From: Siphonodentalium dalli
Lineage: Eukaryota; Mollusca; Scaphopoda; Gadilida; Siphonodentaliidae
Direction of reading: 5' to 3'
Length of the DNA: 64,000 nt
Assembly: GCA_032622095.1 (NCBI GenBank)
Contig: CP136061.1
Location: 95,849,345-95,913,344 of the forward strand
Part shown: piece by piece, positions 1-11,399 of the stretch
Position numbering within the stretch: position 1 is the stretch's first letter
Layout: each line of letters opens with the position of its first letter
The notes under the pieces: generated by a model
The model's input: only the letters and a program-made list of their open reading frames with translations
What the model was told of the DNA's origin: nothing
Databases searched by the model: none
Position numbers and translations under genes: made by a program

Positions 1-19
1 TTGTGCTGTCTTTTCTTAA

Positions 20-498
20 AGGTACTCAATCCGCAAAGAGGGTCCACATCTCAACAGATACCAACAACAACAATCCGATCAGAGGGTCCTATATTACTAT
101 TTATTTGGCTTTGGGGGTAAACAATACTTGATTCGAGTCGAGGAACCCATCAAACAAAGCTCAGAGTTATTAGATATTGATTTTTGAAATTTGTTAATCG
201 CTCGAGATGAGTACTAATAACTGCCGTCAATTTGGTAACCTGTTCGAGATTTTACGTCAATACTCTATTCAAACAGACAAGGATGGATAACTCTATAATC
301 AAGTGGTAATAATAACGAAATTTTGACTGTGTTTTGGGCCAGAAAGAATTCCCGATAATGAAAAATAATAGATTTCTAAAATCGATATCTAACAAATCTG
401 AGCTTTGATGGTTGACTTCCTCGACTCGAATCAAATATTTTTGACCCCCGAAGCCATTGAAATAGTAATTGAGAGGAGTTTTATCGGATTGAGTACCT
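20..498. mobile_element. TTAA-flanked MITE, family A, complete copy
   Basis: The element starts AGGTACTCAATCCG and ends CGGATTGAGTACCT, and both ends are flanked by TTAA (16-19 and 499-502). A TTAA target duplication is the hallmark of piggyBac-type transposition. Inside there are longer imperfect inverted arms (GGCTTTGGGGGTAAACA near 110; CCCCCGAAGCC near 450) and a shared internal stretch (GGATAACTCTATAATCAAG near 285). No coding capacity, so it would need a transposase in trans. Six more copies or pieces occur in the window (15,281; 36,037; 36,903; 41,668; 46,326; 49,860). The superfamily is inferred from the TTAA only. Confidence 0.75.
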
Positions 499-502
499 TT
501 AA

Positions 503-2611
503 TTAACTGGTCTCGGAGATTGTTGTGTTGTTCCTTCTAGGCTTGTGTCCAATCAGGTTTTAATGGTCAGATGCACGTTTGGCCAAAGTTTCCTGGTATT
601 TCTAAATGGATTTTCTCAAAATCTATCAGGAATTTATTTGTGAAATTTTGGTACAAGCGATTATTGTGATGCAATATTTACGAACCAATAAACAATTGGT
701 TATTATAAACTCATTTACTTTACTTTTATGGCATGTAAAATATTTAAAATTTCACCGTTCAGGTACCAAGAATTTCTGTAAATTAGATTTGTTTCAAAAG
801 TGCAGTCCATATATCCATGCTATCATATCTGAAGATCATGAGAGGAGACTTATTTTTTCTTGATTCATGAAATTTTATGATTATTTTCACTTGGAAAGAC
901 AACTACCCACAAATAATTTTCTTTTTTGGAGAATGTTCATGTCATTCATGTTGTTCAATGAACAATTGGGCTGAGATGAGTTGTGGGTCATGGCTTCATT
1001 ACCAAGTTAAAGCTGACCACCATATCTCTTAACAATGTGGCCTAATTTCCAGTTGATTGTACACTGCACGAGTGGACCACACTACATATCAACATTTGTT
1101 TGCATTGGGCTGGGATGTTTGTGACTGCTTTATTCTTCATTATAATATATGGGGTATTACAATATATTATGCAATTAAAAATCTAACTCCACACAAATAT
1201 GATGATACAAATGAAGCCTCCTCTCATGGAGCCAAGACAATAAGCTATTTGGTGATTGGAGTGTTGTGTGAAATTATTAATTATTCTAGCAGTTCTTGGT
1301 ACCGAAAGGGACAACAAAGAAAATAATACTTCCAACCTCCCAAATGTATTATAATCCAATGTATTTGCCACCTCTTAATAATTGCTCAGATTCTGCAAAC
1401 AATGAAGATGATGCTATTTGAAATTCAAGATTTGTCGCCAGATAGATCCAGAGAAATTCTCTGCCATATTTGGCTGCATTTATGCAAAACATGCATCTCC
1501 ATCTTAAGTGCTTTTTTTCGGCGCTATTCCCCCGCACTATTTATTATTTGCGGTTGCGTGTTCGCAAATAGACACCTTTCCCATACTGAACAACGACAGA
1601 TAATTATTACGAACAGCTATTTGTAGTCTAATTTTTTTCGGACGGTCCAAAAAACATTTTCGCAGAATTGAAGATTAAAAGTCAGTTTATGAGATAATAA
1701 TATCGCAGTAATTATGTTTTTATCAGGTCATAGCTTAGCGCTTTGTGTTTGGCAATATTCTCGCGTTTCAGTAGACGAAGCATTTGCTTACCACTAATAG
1801 GTAAAAATTAAGGCCAATTGACGATCACAATTTAAGGACATAATCTCAGAATAATCTCCAACATTGAGGAGCTGAGAAACGATCGCGAACTTATTACTAT
1901 ATGATGTATATGTGGGTTTTGTTGAAAAACCGAAACCTCAATCGTAACAACGAATAGGGAAAACACGACAACAAATAGAAAGAACACAAATATTAGTGAC
2001 GTAGTACCCTGCTCGTAATAATTATCGGTCTGAATTTAGTTCCATATCTTTTCCGAGGCGAGTGTACTCACTTTCAATCACGTCGCGAGTACCTTTTACT
2101 AACCTTTCGATAACTGCTGCCATGTTTTATTCTGAGTCACCTTTGACCCGGTAGTGTTTTATTTTGTTGTAGACTTCCTGGAATATTCGAGATAATGATA
2201 TGTTTTGCGCGATTGGTGTTGTCCGATATTTCTTTGACTTGAGTGACAACGGTGTCTTCGATTGTCCTCTGCGTTTTCTCGTGTTGAAATGTCATCTATT
2301 CTTCGATCTTTCTATAATCTTCGTATTGTTTTGGGGACACTGATAAGTACCATTATTTCCGCTTCTCCCTAAAATTTACATTCGCAACTTTTTGAGGAGG
2401 ATATATCAAATGGATGGAATATTCAAGAACATACTTCAGGACAGATATTCAATAATAGGTTTCTCTGTTCAACAGAAACACAAGCAGAGGACTGAAACTC
2501 CGAGGGTAGAAATTATAGAAATATATGTGTATCATGTTGACAATGCGCTATTTGCGGCACAAACCTATGTTCCTTATAACATAATAAATAATGAACCTCC
2601 CAATAGAGATG
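503..2611. other. No gene or repeat recognised
   Basis: About 2.1 kb of AT-rich DNA. The short open frames here have no recognisable domain, and I see no long inverted or tandem repeat. Confidence 0.4.
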
Positions 2612-2643
2612 TTAACCCTTTACCCAACAGAACGGTACTGTGT

Positions 2644-2708
2644 CAATGCATTCTCTTATATATGCGAGTCGACCATAGGTCGCCTCGCATATATAAGAGA
2701 ATGCATTG
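2644..2708. repeat. 65-bp palindromic hairpin in family-B MITE
   Basis: Arms read CAATGCATTCTCTTATATATG and its reverse complement around a GTCGACC/ATA/GGTCGCC centre. It should extrude as a cruciform or fold as RNA. Confidence 0.9.
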
Positions 2709-2790
2709 GCTTAACACATTAAAAATTATAAAATTGTTAAAGAATGTAAGAAAAAATTGTAAAAAGTGTTAAAAAAAGATTTTTTTTAGG

Positions 2791-2857
2791 CCAATGCATT
2801 ATCTTATATATGCGAGGCGACCTATGGTCGACTCGCATATATAAGAGAATGCATTGG
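2791..2857. repeat. Second palindromic hairpin of the same MITE, inverted
   Basis: Same hairpin as at 2,644-2,708 but in the opposite orientation, with one arm mismatch (ATTATC versus ATTCTC). Confidence 0.9.
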
Positions 2858-3011
2858 CACAGGGCATAACTGTAACCATCACAATGTGGTCAATGAGCCG
2901 GTTCCAATGATATCCATATTTGTATGGTTTTATTGAGACAGACCCAAGATAATTTAGGCTGTTGCAGCTTTATTTGGCCGTTTTTGGCCGCTTTGTTGGG
3001 TAAAGGGTTAA

Positions 3012-3997
3012 AGGCACGGGTGACCTTCGTTGTATGGCAGACAAAGGATTCAATAGTGTTACTCCTCATTACTGTATTATTGTATTTGGTGGCCCATTGT
3101 TTGAATGTGCACTGTCATGAGTGCCTTTTGTACACATTAAGCTGTATCATCTAATCAATTAGCAGATGGTCATACTATAAATTTGATTCTCATGTCGCTC
3201 CCGTTATAAAATCAATTTGGGTTTTTTTAAATTAGATTTACGATTTCGGGGTTAAAACTTCGGCCAAACATTTGGCTATATGAATTTTGTTTTAGCTATT
3301 TTCGAATATTATTTACCACTGGCCAATTTGATTTTTCGACCCAGCGTGAACAAAGGCATAACCTGCCTAACAACAGAGGTGCACCAGAAATAGTGTTACG
3401 ATTCTTCAAATGTGTCAGGTCATGAACTGGCGCTGCATCTGTGATGGCCAAGTCCATAACGTACGTGATATACCGATGCAACAGTCCATTACGGGGTCCT
3501 AAATCGTGCGTAAAGAATCGGTTATGCACTTTGTGGGTCTATTAATGTTCTAGCTGAGAGGGAAATGTCAGGTGATTCGATTACGACACAGAATATGTGC
3601 CAGACGATCCATAAATCTTATAAATCCGCTTCTTGATGACAACTAATTCAACATAATATGACCAGTTCTTCATTCATCCACTTAGTGGGACCCATTGACA
3701 CACATATAGGACTTATTAGCACACACATAGGACTCATTTGAAGCCGACATAAACGCACTAAGGGCCAGTTGTTCTTGAGTTTTGTTTTATGTCTGACGGT
3801 GTTGCTATTGACTATGAACGTGTGCCATTGCTGCCATATCATCCCTGGTCATGGGGTCCTGCTGTGATGTTGCTGAGTCCTGCTGTATTGCTATGATGCT
3901 GAATAGGGCAAACTAATGCTGTTCATAAAATTACTCGCAGTTGCTCGCATGTGTGTGGATAACAATTTATCAGGAGTCACACATGATGATTTTAGCT
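3012..3997. other. No gene recognised; possible end of an older TTAA element
   Basis: The TTAA at 3,008-3,011 runs into AGGCACGGGTGACCTTCGTTG, which closely matches 48,050 onward (TTAAAGGCACGGGCGTCGTTCG). The family-B MITE may therefore have landed on the end of another TTAA repeat. Nothing else is recognised. Confidence 0.35.
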
Positions 3998-5516
3998 GTT
4001 CGAACCACAGGCCCCTGGGGATAGATATAAGATATACCAATATAATACTATAACAGTGACAAGGTTCACAAGTCAGATTTTTAGGAAAAAACGCAATATC
4101 TATCATATTCCTCATATATTCTCAAAATCTTTCTTCTCAATCACAATATGTATCATTGTGTCTTATTGGCCATGCAATTTCCTTTCTTTTTATGTATAAT
4201 TCGATAATATCAAACAAAGGGAAGTCGAGATATCGGGTAGGTGTTGGGGCAGGTGTGATAATCCTCAACATCACAGAGCTGCCGACTATAGTTTTTATCA
4301 TAATTGTTACTGGGAATTGGTGGCGATGGCTAATTTCGACGGCGATGAGCGGCCGGACGAAGAGGATAATTGGGGTTTTTGGATTTGTTAATTGACTCGG
4401 GTGGAAATGGAACGAAGAAATGCACATGTGATATATTTCAACAAATTTATTAAATACTCAAGATATATATATAACAAATACTATCAATATAACATAACAT
4501 GAATTATAGCACCAGGGAATCTAACAGTATATATATTCAGTAATGAACTCTGCTTAAAACACTGATAATAATTCATAATACATAATGATATGGACTATAA
4601 TCTCCGCCGGCCAAGTCATTAATCTCTGCCTGCCGGGTGAACAGGATATACCCGACAGAACCTACCGACGAAAAGCGGTCGTCAGTCTCCCTGTCCGGTA
4701 AGTAGTGATTATACACGGATACCAATTCAAATATGGCGATCACAATTCCCCGTGCGATATGTCGACTTCGCTTAAATAGATCTTGTAAATAGAGGATCTC
4801 ACATGAGTTCCTATTTTATACGGAATTTATCAACCGAGTTCACTAAATTCGATTTGAGCCGAGGTTTACCGAGGCTCAAATAGAATTTAGAGGACGAGGT
4901 TGATAAATTACGTATAAAATAGGACGAGTGTGAGATACCTTTTATCACATGATCAAATAAACCCGAAGCAACGCGAAATATTCATCGAAAACAACAATCA
5001 TAAACTACAGCGATCGCAAGTTATCTGAAGAACGCCGTGACGTCATCGCACGCGCTGATATTAAACGTGTCTATTACCGATAATTATGAAACTGCTTTTA
5101 TGGCCAAATTATGTGATAAACTTATATATCAAACGAAAGATAATTTTATTTCCTATAACATACACTGGGGCATATTTTGACTGAGTTGATAATTTTTTAG
5201 AATTATTGAATATATTAGGCGGAAAGGGAGACAGACGACCCGTTTTACTCCCAAATATCATGTAGATATTGCAAGTTTTCGGTACGATGTCTCGACCTTC
5301 GTTTGATATTATGGAGTTATTCATCAAATGAAAGGAAATTCCATGGCCAATAAGATACATTGAAATATATTGTGACTGATTTTAATGATATTGAGAATAT
5401 GTAAGCAATATGATCGATGGTGTGTTTTTTCCCAAAATCGGACTTGTGAACCTTGTCACTGTTGTAGTATATATTGATATATCTGCTATTTCCCCCCAGG
5501 GGCATGTGGTTAGAAC
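3998..5516. mobile_element. Fold-back element with about 240-bp inverted arms
   Basis: The arms are roughly 3,998-4,235 and 5,285-5,516. They share GTGACAAGGTTCACAAGTC near 4,054 and its complement near 5,440, the termini CCACAGGCCCCTGGGG / CCCCAGGGGCATGTGG, and a TTGGCCATG block. Divergence is visible by eye, so this is an older insertion. The centre contains a separate hairpin at 4,798-4,934. The small open frames in the two arms are mirror images, not genes. No clear target duplication was found. Confidence 0.65.
4798..4934. repeat. Imperfect 137-bp hairpin
   Basis: CTCACATGAGTTCCTATTTTA pairs imperfectly with the complement ending at GAGTGTGAG. Arms of about 60 bp flank a short centre containing GAGGTTTACCGAGG. 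It lies inside the fold-back element. Confidence 0.8.
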
Positions 5517-5679
5517 GGTGTGCTTTATTAATCAAGTAATAGTACTTAACTGCTTTGTGGTTCCAAAATAAGATAGTGCAGGCGAATCAGTGCTTATTTG
5601 TGTTCATATGCGTTGCCGGTCAGATCTATTTCAGTTTATACGGTTCCCATCTGTGCACATTTCCATTACGAAAACCCTG

Positions 5680-5823
5680 TGCCAATGCATTTTCTTATAT
5701 ATGCCAGTCTCCCATAGGAAGCCTCTCGGGAGTTGCGCTGGTGCAGAATTAATTATCTTGAGCCAGTGCATTTTGTTATATTATGCGAGCTTCCCAGAGG
5801 GAGCCTCGCATATATTAGAGAAA
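5680..5823. repeat. Decayed copy of the family-B hairpins
   Basis: GCCAATGCATTTTCTTATATATG at 5,680 and a GCGAG...CCTCGCATATATTAGAG block near 5,787-5,820 match the hairpins at 2,644 and 2,791 with many changes. Confidence 0.6.
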
Positions 5824-5984
5824 GTACTTGCTTGTACCCGTTATTCAGTTGTATGGCGCGGGCCACAGTGAGAACACATTATAAAGATCGTACACCAGGT
5901 GCTGAAATATACCCTTAGTGAACGTGTTTAATTGTTTGTTATTTATTTAATTAAATTTTTCAAATCAAAAGTTTGAAAAAACTA

Positions 5985-6120
5985 ATGCCGTTATAAACTT
6001 CGCCAGGGTACCCCGAGTCACCAAAACAAATTTGGTTGAAATCGGACCAGCAGTCTGGGAGAAAAATCTGGACCGACAGACGGACAGACAGATCCTACTA
6101 ATTTATATATATATATAGTC
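5985..6120 (+). repeat. Retroelement 3' tail (CAGACGGACAGACAG type)
   Basis: AAATTTGGTTGAAATCGGACC is followed by GACAGACGGACAGACAG and a TATATA run. This layout recurs at 19,455-19,920, 41,046-41,526 and 45,309-45,905. It fits the 3' end of a LINE or LINE-mobilised SINE; the clade is not resolved. Confidence 0.5.
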
Positions 6121-6179
6121 CCTAAGAGTTCTATACTAAATACTAAGTACATTGACGGGTAGTTAGTTCCCTTAGGAAG

Positions 6180-6382
6180 TGTTCAGACGATTTGTCGTTT
6201 GTTGAACTTATTAGCTGAACATTTTTCTCCAATAAATATGCAGCCCTCTGCACTTGTATTAGCTTTTCGTATATTATCGTCTGCTTGTATTATCTGAGCA
6301 TCCCTCCAAAAGAATAGTAGACAATTCCAGTGTACATTTTTATAACTAAGTGGGGTAATCCATTTAGTAAACAAAGGGTTAA
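6180..6382. mobile_element. Family-C TTAA repeat, copy 1
   Basis: It contains GTTTGTTGAACTTATTAGCTGAACATTT and ends AATCCATTTAGTAAACAAAGGG + TTAA (6,379-6,382). Related pieces are at 48,790-48,994 and 60,880-61,009. The left end is not defined. Confidence 0.45.
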
Positions 6383-6570
6383 CATGTGCCTCTACGGACG
6401 GAATTGCTATGGTAACGGAAACGGGTTAATCACATGGAAGAGTTCTCAATAGTGTCACAAGTCAGCCAAGACATTGATGCTAAAATGGTAAATTGATTCG
6501 TGCTCAATTCGTGTTAACTGGCAGATGTCGCGTATGTCCGGGAGGGGTACGGAGGACGGACCACATAACA

Positions 6571-6852
6571 CGTATATAATTATAAAGCATTGAACCCAAT
6601 AATATTACATCTAATAATCATATATCCCAAATCCCTTGCTACCTTGTAGTTTGAATTATTAGGTTGTAAAACGTGTGCCTCAAGTCCATAAATATTTATA
6701 TAATTCAGAGGTGTATCTTTAACCAGGATTCTGATTTGTACGAAAATGTACTTTTTCTCGGATCCGTATCCGACCCACTTTTTAAAATTGCTTTAATTGA
6801 TTATTCTGTGTGTTTTTCGCATTATCTTACGGCTATATATGACCAGACATTG
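6571..6852 (+). repeat. 282-bp inverted repeat, left copy
   Basis: From CGTATATAATTATAAAG to GACCAGACATTG. The reverse complement is at 11,067-11,349 and differs in length by one base (GAACCC versus GAAACCC). The identical 59-residue frame in both copies is only a consequence of the repeat. Confidence 0.85.
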
Positions 6853-7547
6853 CCGTTGACCAGATTACAGGCATATACGGCTGACAACTGTTGCCACAAT
6901 TGCGGGCGATCTGATAAAAATACGGAATTCGGGTTAAAGATGCATCCATATACTTCAGATACACTTGAAATTTAAAGTTAGCAAACGGTTGACGTTTGGA
7001 TCCCACATGAGTGCCGTATCTGTAAACAGAACATTTTGGCTAGCGTGTGATCTCTATACTACACATATGTAATATGGCTTGAAGTTTAGATTACCAGAGG
7101 TATAACGTGACGAATTGGCCATGTGTTTCAACATACTGTAAAATCGTTTTAATTCGCGGTGGTATGTTATTCGTTGACTTCGTGGTTTGACTCACACGAT
7201 GAAATCAACATCCAACGGAATAATTAACAATTGAGTTGAATGAGAAAATACCAATATACGAGATGGAAATGACGATGGGCCATTACGTCTGTTTTCGACA
7301 TGTCGTAACATGTATGCGGAAAACACAGGAGACGAGATGAAACGCAATCTATTTAAAATAAAATATCATTCATTCACCGAATACAACATTCATATGCTGA
7401 TCATCTGATCCCTTCTATAACAGTTTGTATAAACAATGCTCAATGCATTGGTCTCTTAATAAAGGCTAATGGTTTCACCACGTGCAGACTACATAAACAA
7501 TAAATAACTACTTGGTCAACGTTTCAAATGAAGCCGGTAACTAATAA

Positions 7548-7742
7548 GTGACAACTCAAATGCGTCACGAAGCTGCTATTGTTGGACCCGTTGATGTGCA
7601 TAAATATATGATATCTGATCCGCGAATTCATGTCCCGACGAAAAAGCTTTTTGATGACAAACCTAGAAAATTTATGTCGACGACATCAAAGCCATTCACA
7701 GTATGGGGATACGTAGATTATGCCATGGATCTCTACTCTGGC
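7548..7742 (+). other. Unrecognised open frame running into a fold-back
   Basis: About 65 codons, first ATG at about 7,560. Its composition is protein-like (for example PRIHVPTKKLFDDKPRKFM), but I recognise no family. The last residues are encoded by the arm of the fold-back at 7,720, so it is at best a fragment or exon. Confidence 0.12.
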
Positions 7743-8226
7743 TAACACCTGTTGAGATCATATTCCACCAGTACAAAACCTGGGAACTTTTTGAAATTTT
7801 GACAGATAACCTTATAAAGTCGATAAAATGACACAGATAATATATTTCTTAATGATTATCTGTTCCTTAATAGTGTACTTCACTATGTGTGAAGGTCCCA
7901 ACTCGAAATTGCATGCTTTTCTGTGACTTTTGAGAGCCGATATCGCAATAAACATTCAATTAATTACTCAGGAAATATTCCATAATTGTAAGAAACGCAA
8001 AGAAAAATCGCTCACAAAGTCACTTAAATCGTGAAATTTCGAGTTGGGAACTTCACCTGCAGTGAAGTACATTATTAAGGAACATATAACAACCAAGAAA
8101 TATATTCCCCACGTTATTTTTTCGACTTTATAATGTTCCCTGTCAAAACTTAAAAAAAGTTCCAAGGTTTTGTACTGGTGGAATATAATCTCTACGGGCG
8201 TTAGCCATAGTAGAGATTCATGGCAT
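7720..8226. mobile_element. 507-bp fold-back MITE
   Basis: Both ends read ATGCCATG(G/A)ATCTCTACT inward and the whole element is an imperfect palindrome centred near 7,970 with arms of about 230 bp (shared GTACAAAACCT, GACTTTATAA and CCCAACTCGAAAT). A related half copy lies at 17,549-17,800. Confidence 0.75.
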
Positions 8227-8444
8227 GATCGAGGGGATACGGGGTCTGAAAATTAGGATGCGATTGCTCCCGGTGTGTATTTTCATGGTCAATATTTAAT
8301 GAGAAACATGCCGCTTTCAGATCAAAAGTCATGAGTTTTTATACTCTACAGCAGGAGGTCCCATTTAGAGGGGTTGTAGCTTTATTTTATATACACTTCT
8401 GACAGCTAAATAATATCGAGATACCAACAAGTAAGTAAATTGAA

Positions 8445-8632
8445 CAGAACTGGGACTTCAAAAGTGAGTATATTGCTCATAATTGGGATTTTTTTCTTCT
8501 CAAAAGTAGGTAAATTGAGAATTGGGACTTAAAAATTAAGAAAATTGATCAGAATTGGGACTTCGAAAGTGAGTAAAATTTATCATAATTGGGATTTTTT
8601 CAAAAGTTAGTAAATTGATCAGAATTTGGGCT
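8445..8632. repeat. Short degenerate tandem repeat, about 60-bp unit
   Basis: Alternating GAACTGGGACTTCAAAAGTGAG and ATAATTGGGATTTTTTC blocks recur about three times with changes. Confidence 0.6.
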
Positions 8633-9062
8633 TGGTGTAAACAGTATTTATTCCATATTATTCGTATATTACAAAAAACAAGACAAAGATTAACAGTGGT
8701 GATATGAAGGGGATTCGACAACAAGCTTTAAGCTTTTGGGAGTCGTTTCCGATTGGCTAATGACAAGGTCCATCCTGTGAGAGTGATTTTTTAACATTTC
8801 AGATTGTTTCAAGTAGATAGGGGCTTCATGTTTTAAATTGTTGACGTTTCATCGCGTGTATTATAGTCTACACACAGGATGGGCCGGTTCGATAGGTGTT
8901 TCAAGATAAGGTAGTTTCATATGGAATGATTTGGGTTATGTGGGAGTATGTTGGAAGGGTATGGCGGTTGTCAGATGACTATAAAATAGTATTATATGGA
9001 ATTATTTTGTTTATGTGAGAATAGTTTAAGGGGTTAAGATGGATGTCGGGTATGATAAGGAA

Positions 9063-9209
9063 TGCTGCATAACGGCCTCTTGGGGGACAAAAAGGTACAT
9101 TATGGAAGTACATTGGAAGTATGGGTACATATTCTACTGCCCTATTGTCTTCCGACATCAAAGGAGATCAAAGGAAAGTACCCCGCCCCCAAGAGGCCGT
9201 TATGCAGCA
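9063..9209. repeat. 24-bp perfect inverted repeat
   Basis: TGCTGCATAACGGCCTCTTG at 9,063 (24 bp to 9,086) is exactly complementary to 9,186-9,209, with about 99 bp between. It may be the ends of a 147-bp MITE, but no flanking duplication is clear. Confidence 0.8.
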
Positions 9210-11066
9210 AAGGAAAGTGTTAGGTGGGATGATGAAATATCTTGTTGGCAGTACAGGGGATTTTGAGGAGTGTGGATAATCTGTTGTGTCAGATTATGCA
9301 CTGGTTGGGAATCTGACCTTGCTTCTGATCCAACGTCACATCATTAGGGGACACACTTGTATTGTCCATTCTTCTAAGCTGTATAACATACCGTGATAAT
9401 AAGTTGCTGTGGTTTTGCAACAGTGTCCAATGTGTAATCCATTAACGTATCATATAGTTGACTAACATTAATGCGTTTAATATCAATAAGTGTGTGGCTC
9501 AGCGGACAATTATTTGGGCTTCAAATACTCCTTCCTTTACATGCGAGCATTCGTCACAAACCTGGCTTTAGATGCGTGTGAGTAGTGTTCCCAGAAGAAA
9601 TAGACAGTGTCGAATGGACAGTCTATGGATTGACATTGCGTGCAGTCAACGTAAACAATCAAGTCTTCTTAATATAATAGCAGTCGACCCGGTGGTGTCG
9701 TGTTCAGTTTAATTTAAAATGACGTCTGGTAGTCTTAATCGATGTCAACCAAGAAAGATTACGTGCGCGAACTAATGTCGCTACAACAACCTCACGTGTA
9801 CTATTACATGTTTGCGGAAATGCCAGCATCTGAATCTGAATTTTAGTCTGAATCAATGTTCAACGCATGGCCTTTTACGGCACTTCGGCGTTTGGGAGAA
9901 GTGGGTGTTAGAAGAGTTCCGCTGCAGCCCAGGTCTTGTAAACAGAGTCATAACGATGCATACTTGTTGGCAACCATGGTCATTTTCCAGCTTGGCATGA
10001 TAACCAAAATGTCTTATTTTTATATGTAGTACATGCGTGTCAAGTTTGGTGCTTTTACCATAAAATGCACGATTTTGTCATCTATCCGCCCCACTATTGA
10101 AGCTGTCAGCAGATCGATCACTCGAGAACATGCGTTAGCACGGTCGTATTCATACGCTTGTTCCAGGAGGGGATTGTCCTTACGAAATGTGAATTTTGAT
10201 AGACTGTAGAGTTGTCCTCGATTATATCGAAGCAGTAGATTTATTGTGTTGACGTGCTCCTCTATTTACTTTTAAGATGGTATAATGCGTCGTTTCGGTT
10301 TTGGTTTTGCTTGTGTTCAAGGCCCACTTAATTTTCGAGTCGCCGATTATTTTTTATAGTGACTTGATATACGGTTTTAATAACAATACATTCCATAAAA
10401 TATGATTAAAATACTATAATTCATAACTTTTTGAAACAGCTGTGTCTCAGAAGATGCCCACAGAGAAACATCTGAAATCATAGAATGACCCCCCCCCCCT
10501 TTGTCACCCAGAATGCAACAGAATTCAAACGTTTTCAATGGAAGGGGAAGAACTCTGTCTTTAATATATAGAGTCATCCCCCTGCATTGAAAATAATACT
10601 GATTTTTACTTCAATCTTGATGACAAAACGCGTTGGCAACTCAACAAAAACAAACTGTCCACAGTTTATTACACCGGATAAGTTTTGGAGCTTCCTCTTT
10701 CAAATGGTATATAATATGACATATATTTTATATAATGTAATCTGGGGGTTCGAAAATTAAGTGGCCTTTAAGAAGTCGTCTCTTGTAAACGATGGTGTTG
10801 TGTCATGCACAACCTTTGAAAATAGCACAAGCCTATTTAATTCCCTGCGTCGTTCTAGAATATCTAGTTGTCCGTCCTTCACCACGTTGATTATGGATAT
10901 GAGCCGGTATTTATTCTATATTTGCCATTGATGTAACGGGCCCATCTATTGATTTCAAATGACTGATCATGTAACGAAAATTATGAAAATGTTTTTTTTT
11001 TTGCAACTGGGTGCATTATGTATAGGATAATTTTGAAAACTTTACATTATTTCAGGAAATAATGTA
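9210..11066. other. No gene recognised; weak tRNA-like stretch near 9,493
   Basis: TGGCTCAGCGG at about 9,494 fits a Pol III A box, but no good B box follows. Otherwise AT-rich sequence with an 11-C run near 10,489. Confidence 0.25.
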
Positions 11067-11349
11067 CAATGTCTGGTCATATATAGCCGTAAGATAATGC
11101 GAAAAACACACAGAATAATCAATTAAAGCAATTTTAAAAAGTGGGTCGGATACGGATCCGAGAAAAAGTACATTTTCGTACAAATCAGAATCCTGGTTAA
11201 AGATACACCTCTGAATTATATAAATATTTATGGACTTGAGGCACACGTTTTACAACCTAATAATTCAAACTACAAGGTAGCAAGGGATTTGGGATATATG
11301 ATTATTAGATGTAATATTATTGGGTTTCAATGCTTTATAATTATATACG
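11067..11349 (-). repeat. 283-bp inverted repeat, right copy
   Basis: Reverse complement of 6,571-6,852 with one added base. The pair brackets about 4.2 kb that contains the 507-bp fold-back. Confidence 0.85.
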
Positions 11350-11399
11350 ATAAAACAGTGTGTGAACTAATCCATTTTATATGTGGCCAAATAGGAACA

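Larger units (their letters stand above)
2612..3011. mobile_element. TTAA-flanked MITE, family B (long-hairpin type), copy 1
   Basis: Bounded by TTAACCCTTTACCCAACA and its exact reverse complement TGTTGGGTAAAGGGTTAA, so the terminal TTAA serves as target duplication. It carries two self-complementary blocks, 2,644-2,708 and 2,791-2,857, each able to fold into a near-perfect hairpin of about 30 bp, and the two blocks are reverse complements of each other. There is no coding capacity. A second full copy is at 33,589-33,978; a single hairpin is at 52,706 and decayed ones at 5,680 and 18,925. piggyBac-like by its TTAA; the transposase source is unknown. Confidence 0.8.

Noticed and set aside
6673-6975. 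100-codon frame with a CCHNCG zinc-knuckle-like stretch
   Set aside because: The first 60 residues lie in the inverted repeat also at 11,067, and one CxxC does not make a knuckle.
9493-9600. Second tRNA-like head
   Set aside because: A good A-box match is not followed by a convincing B box.
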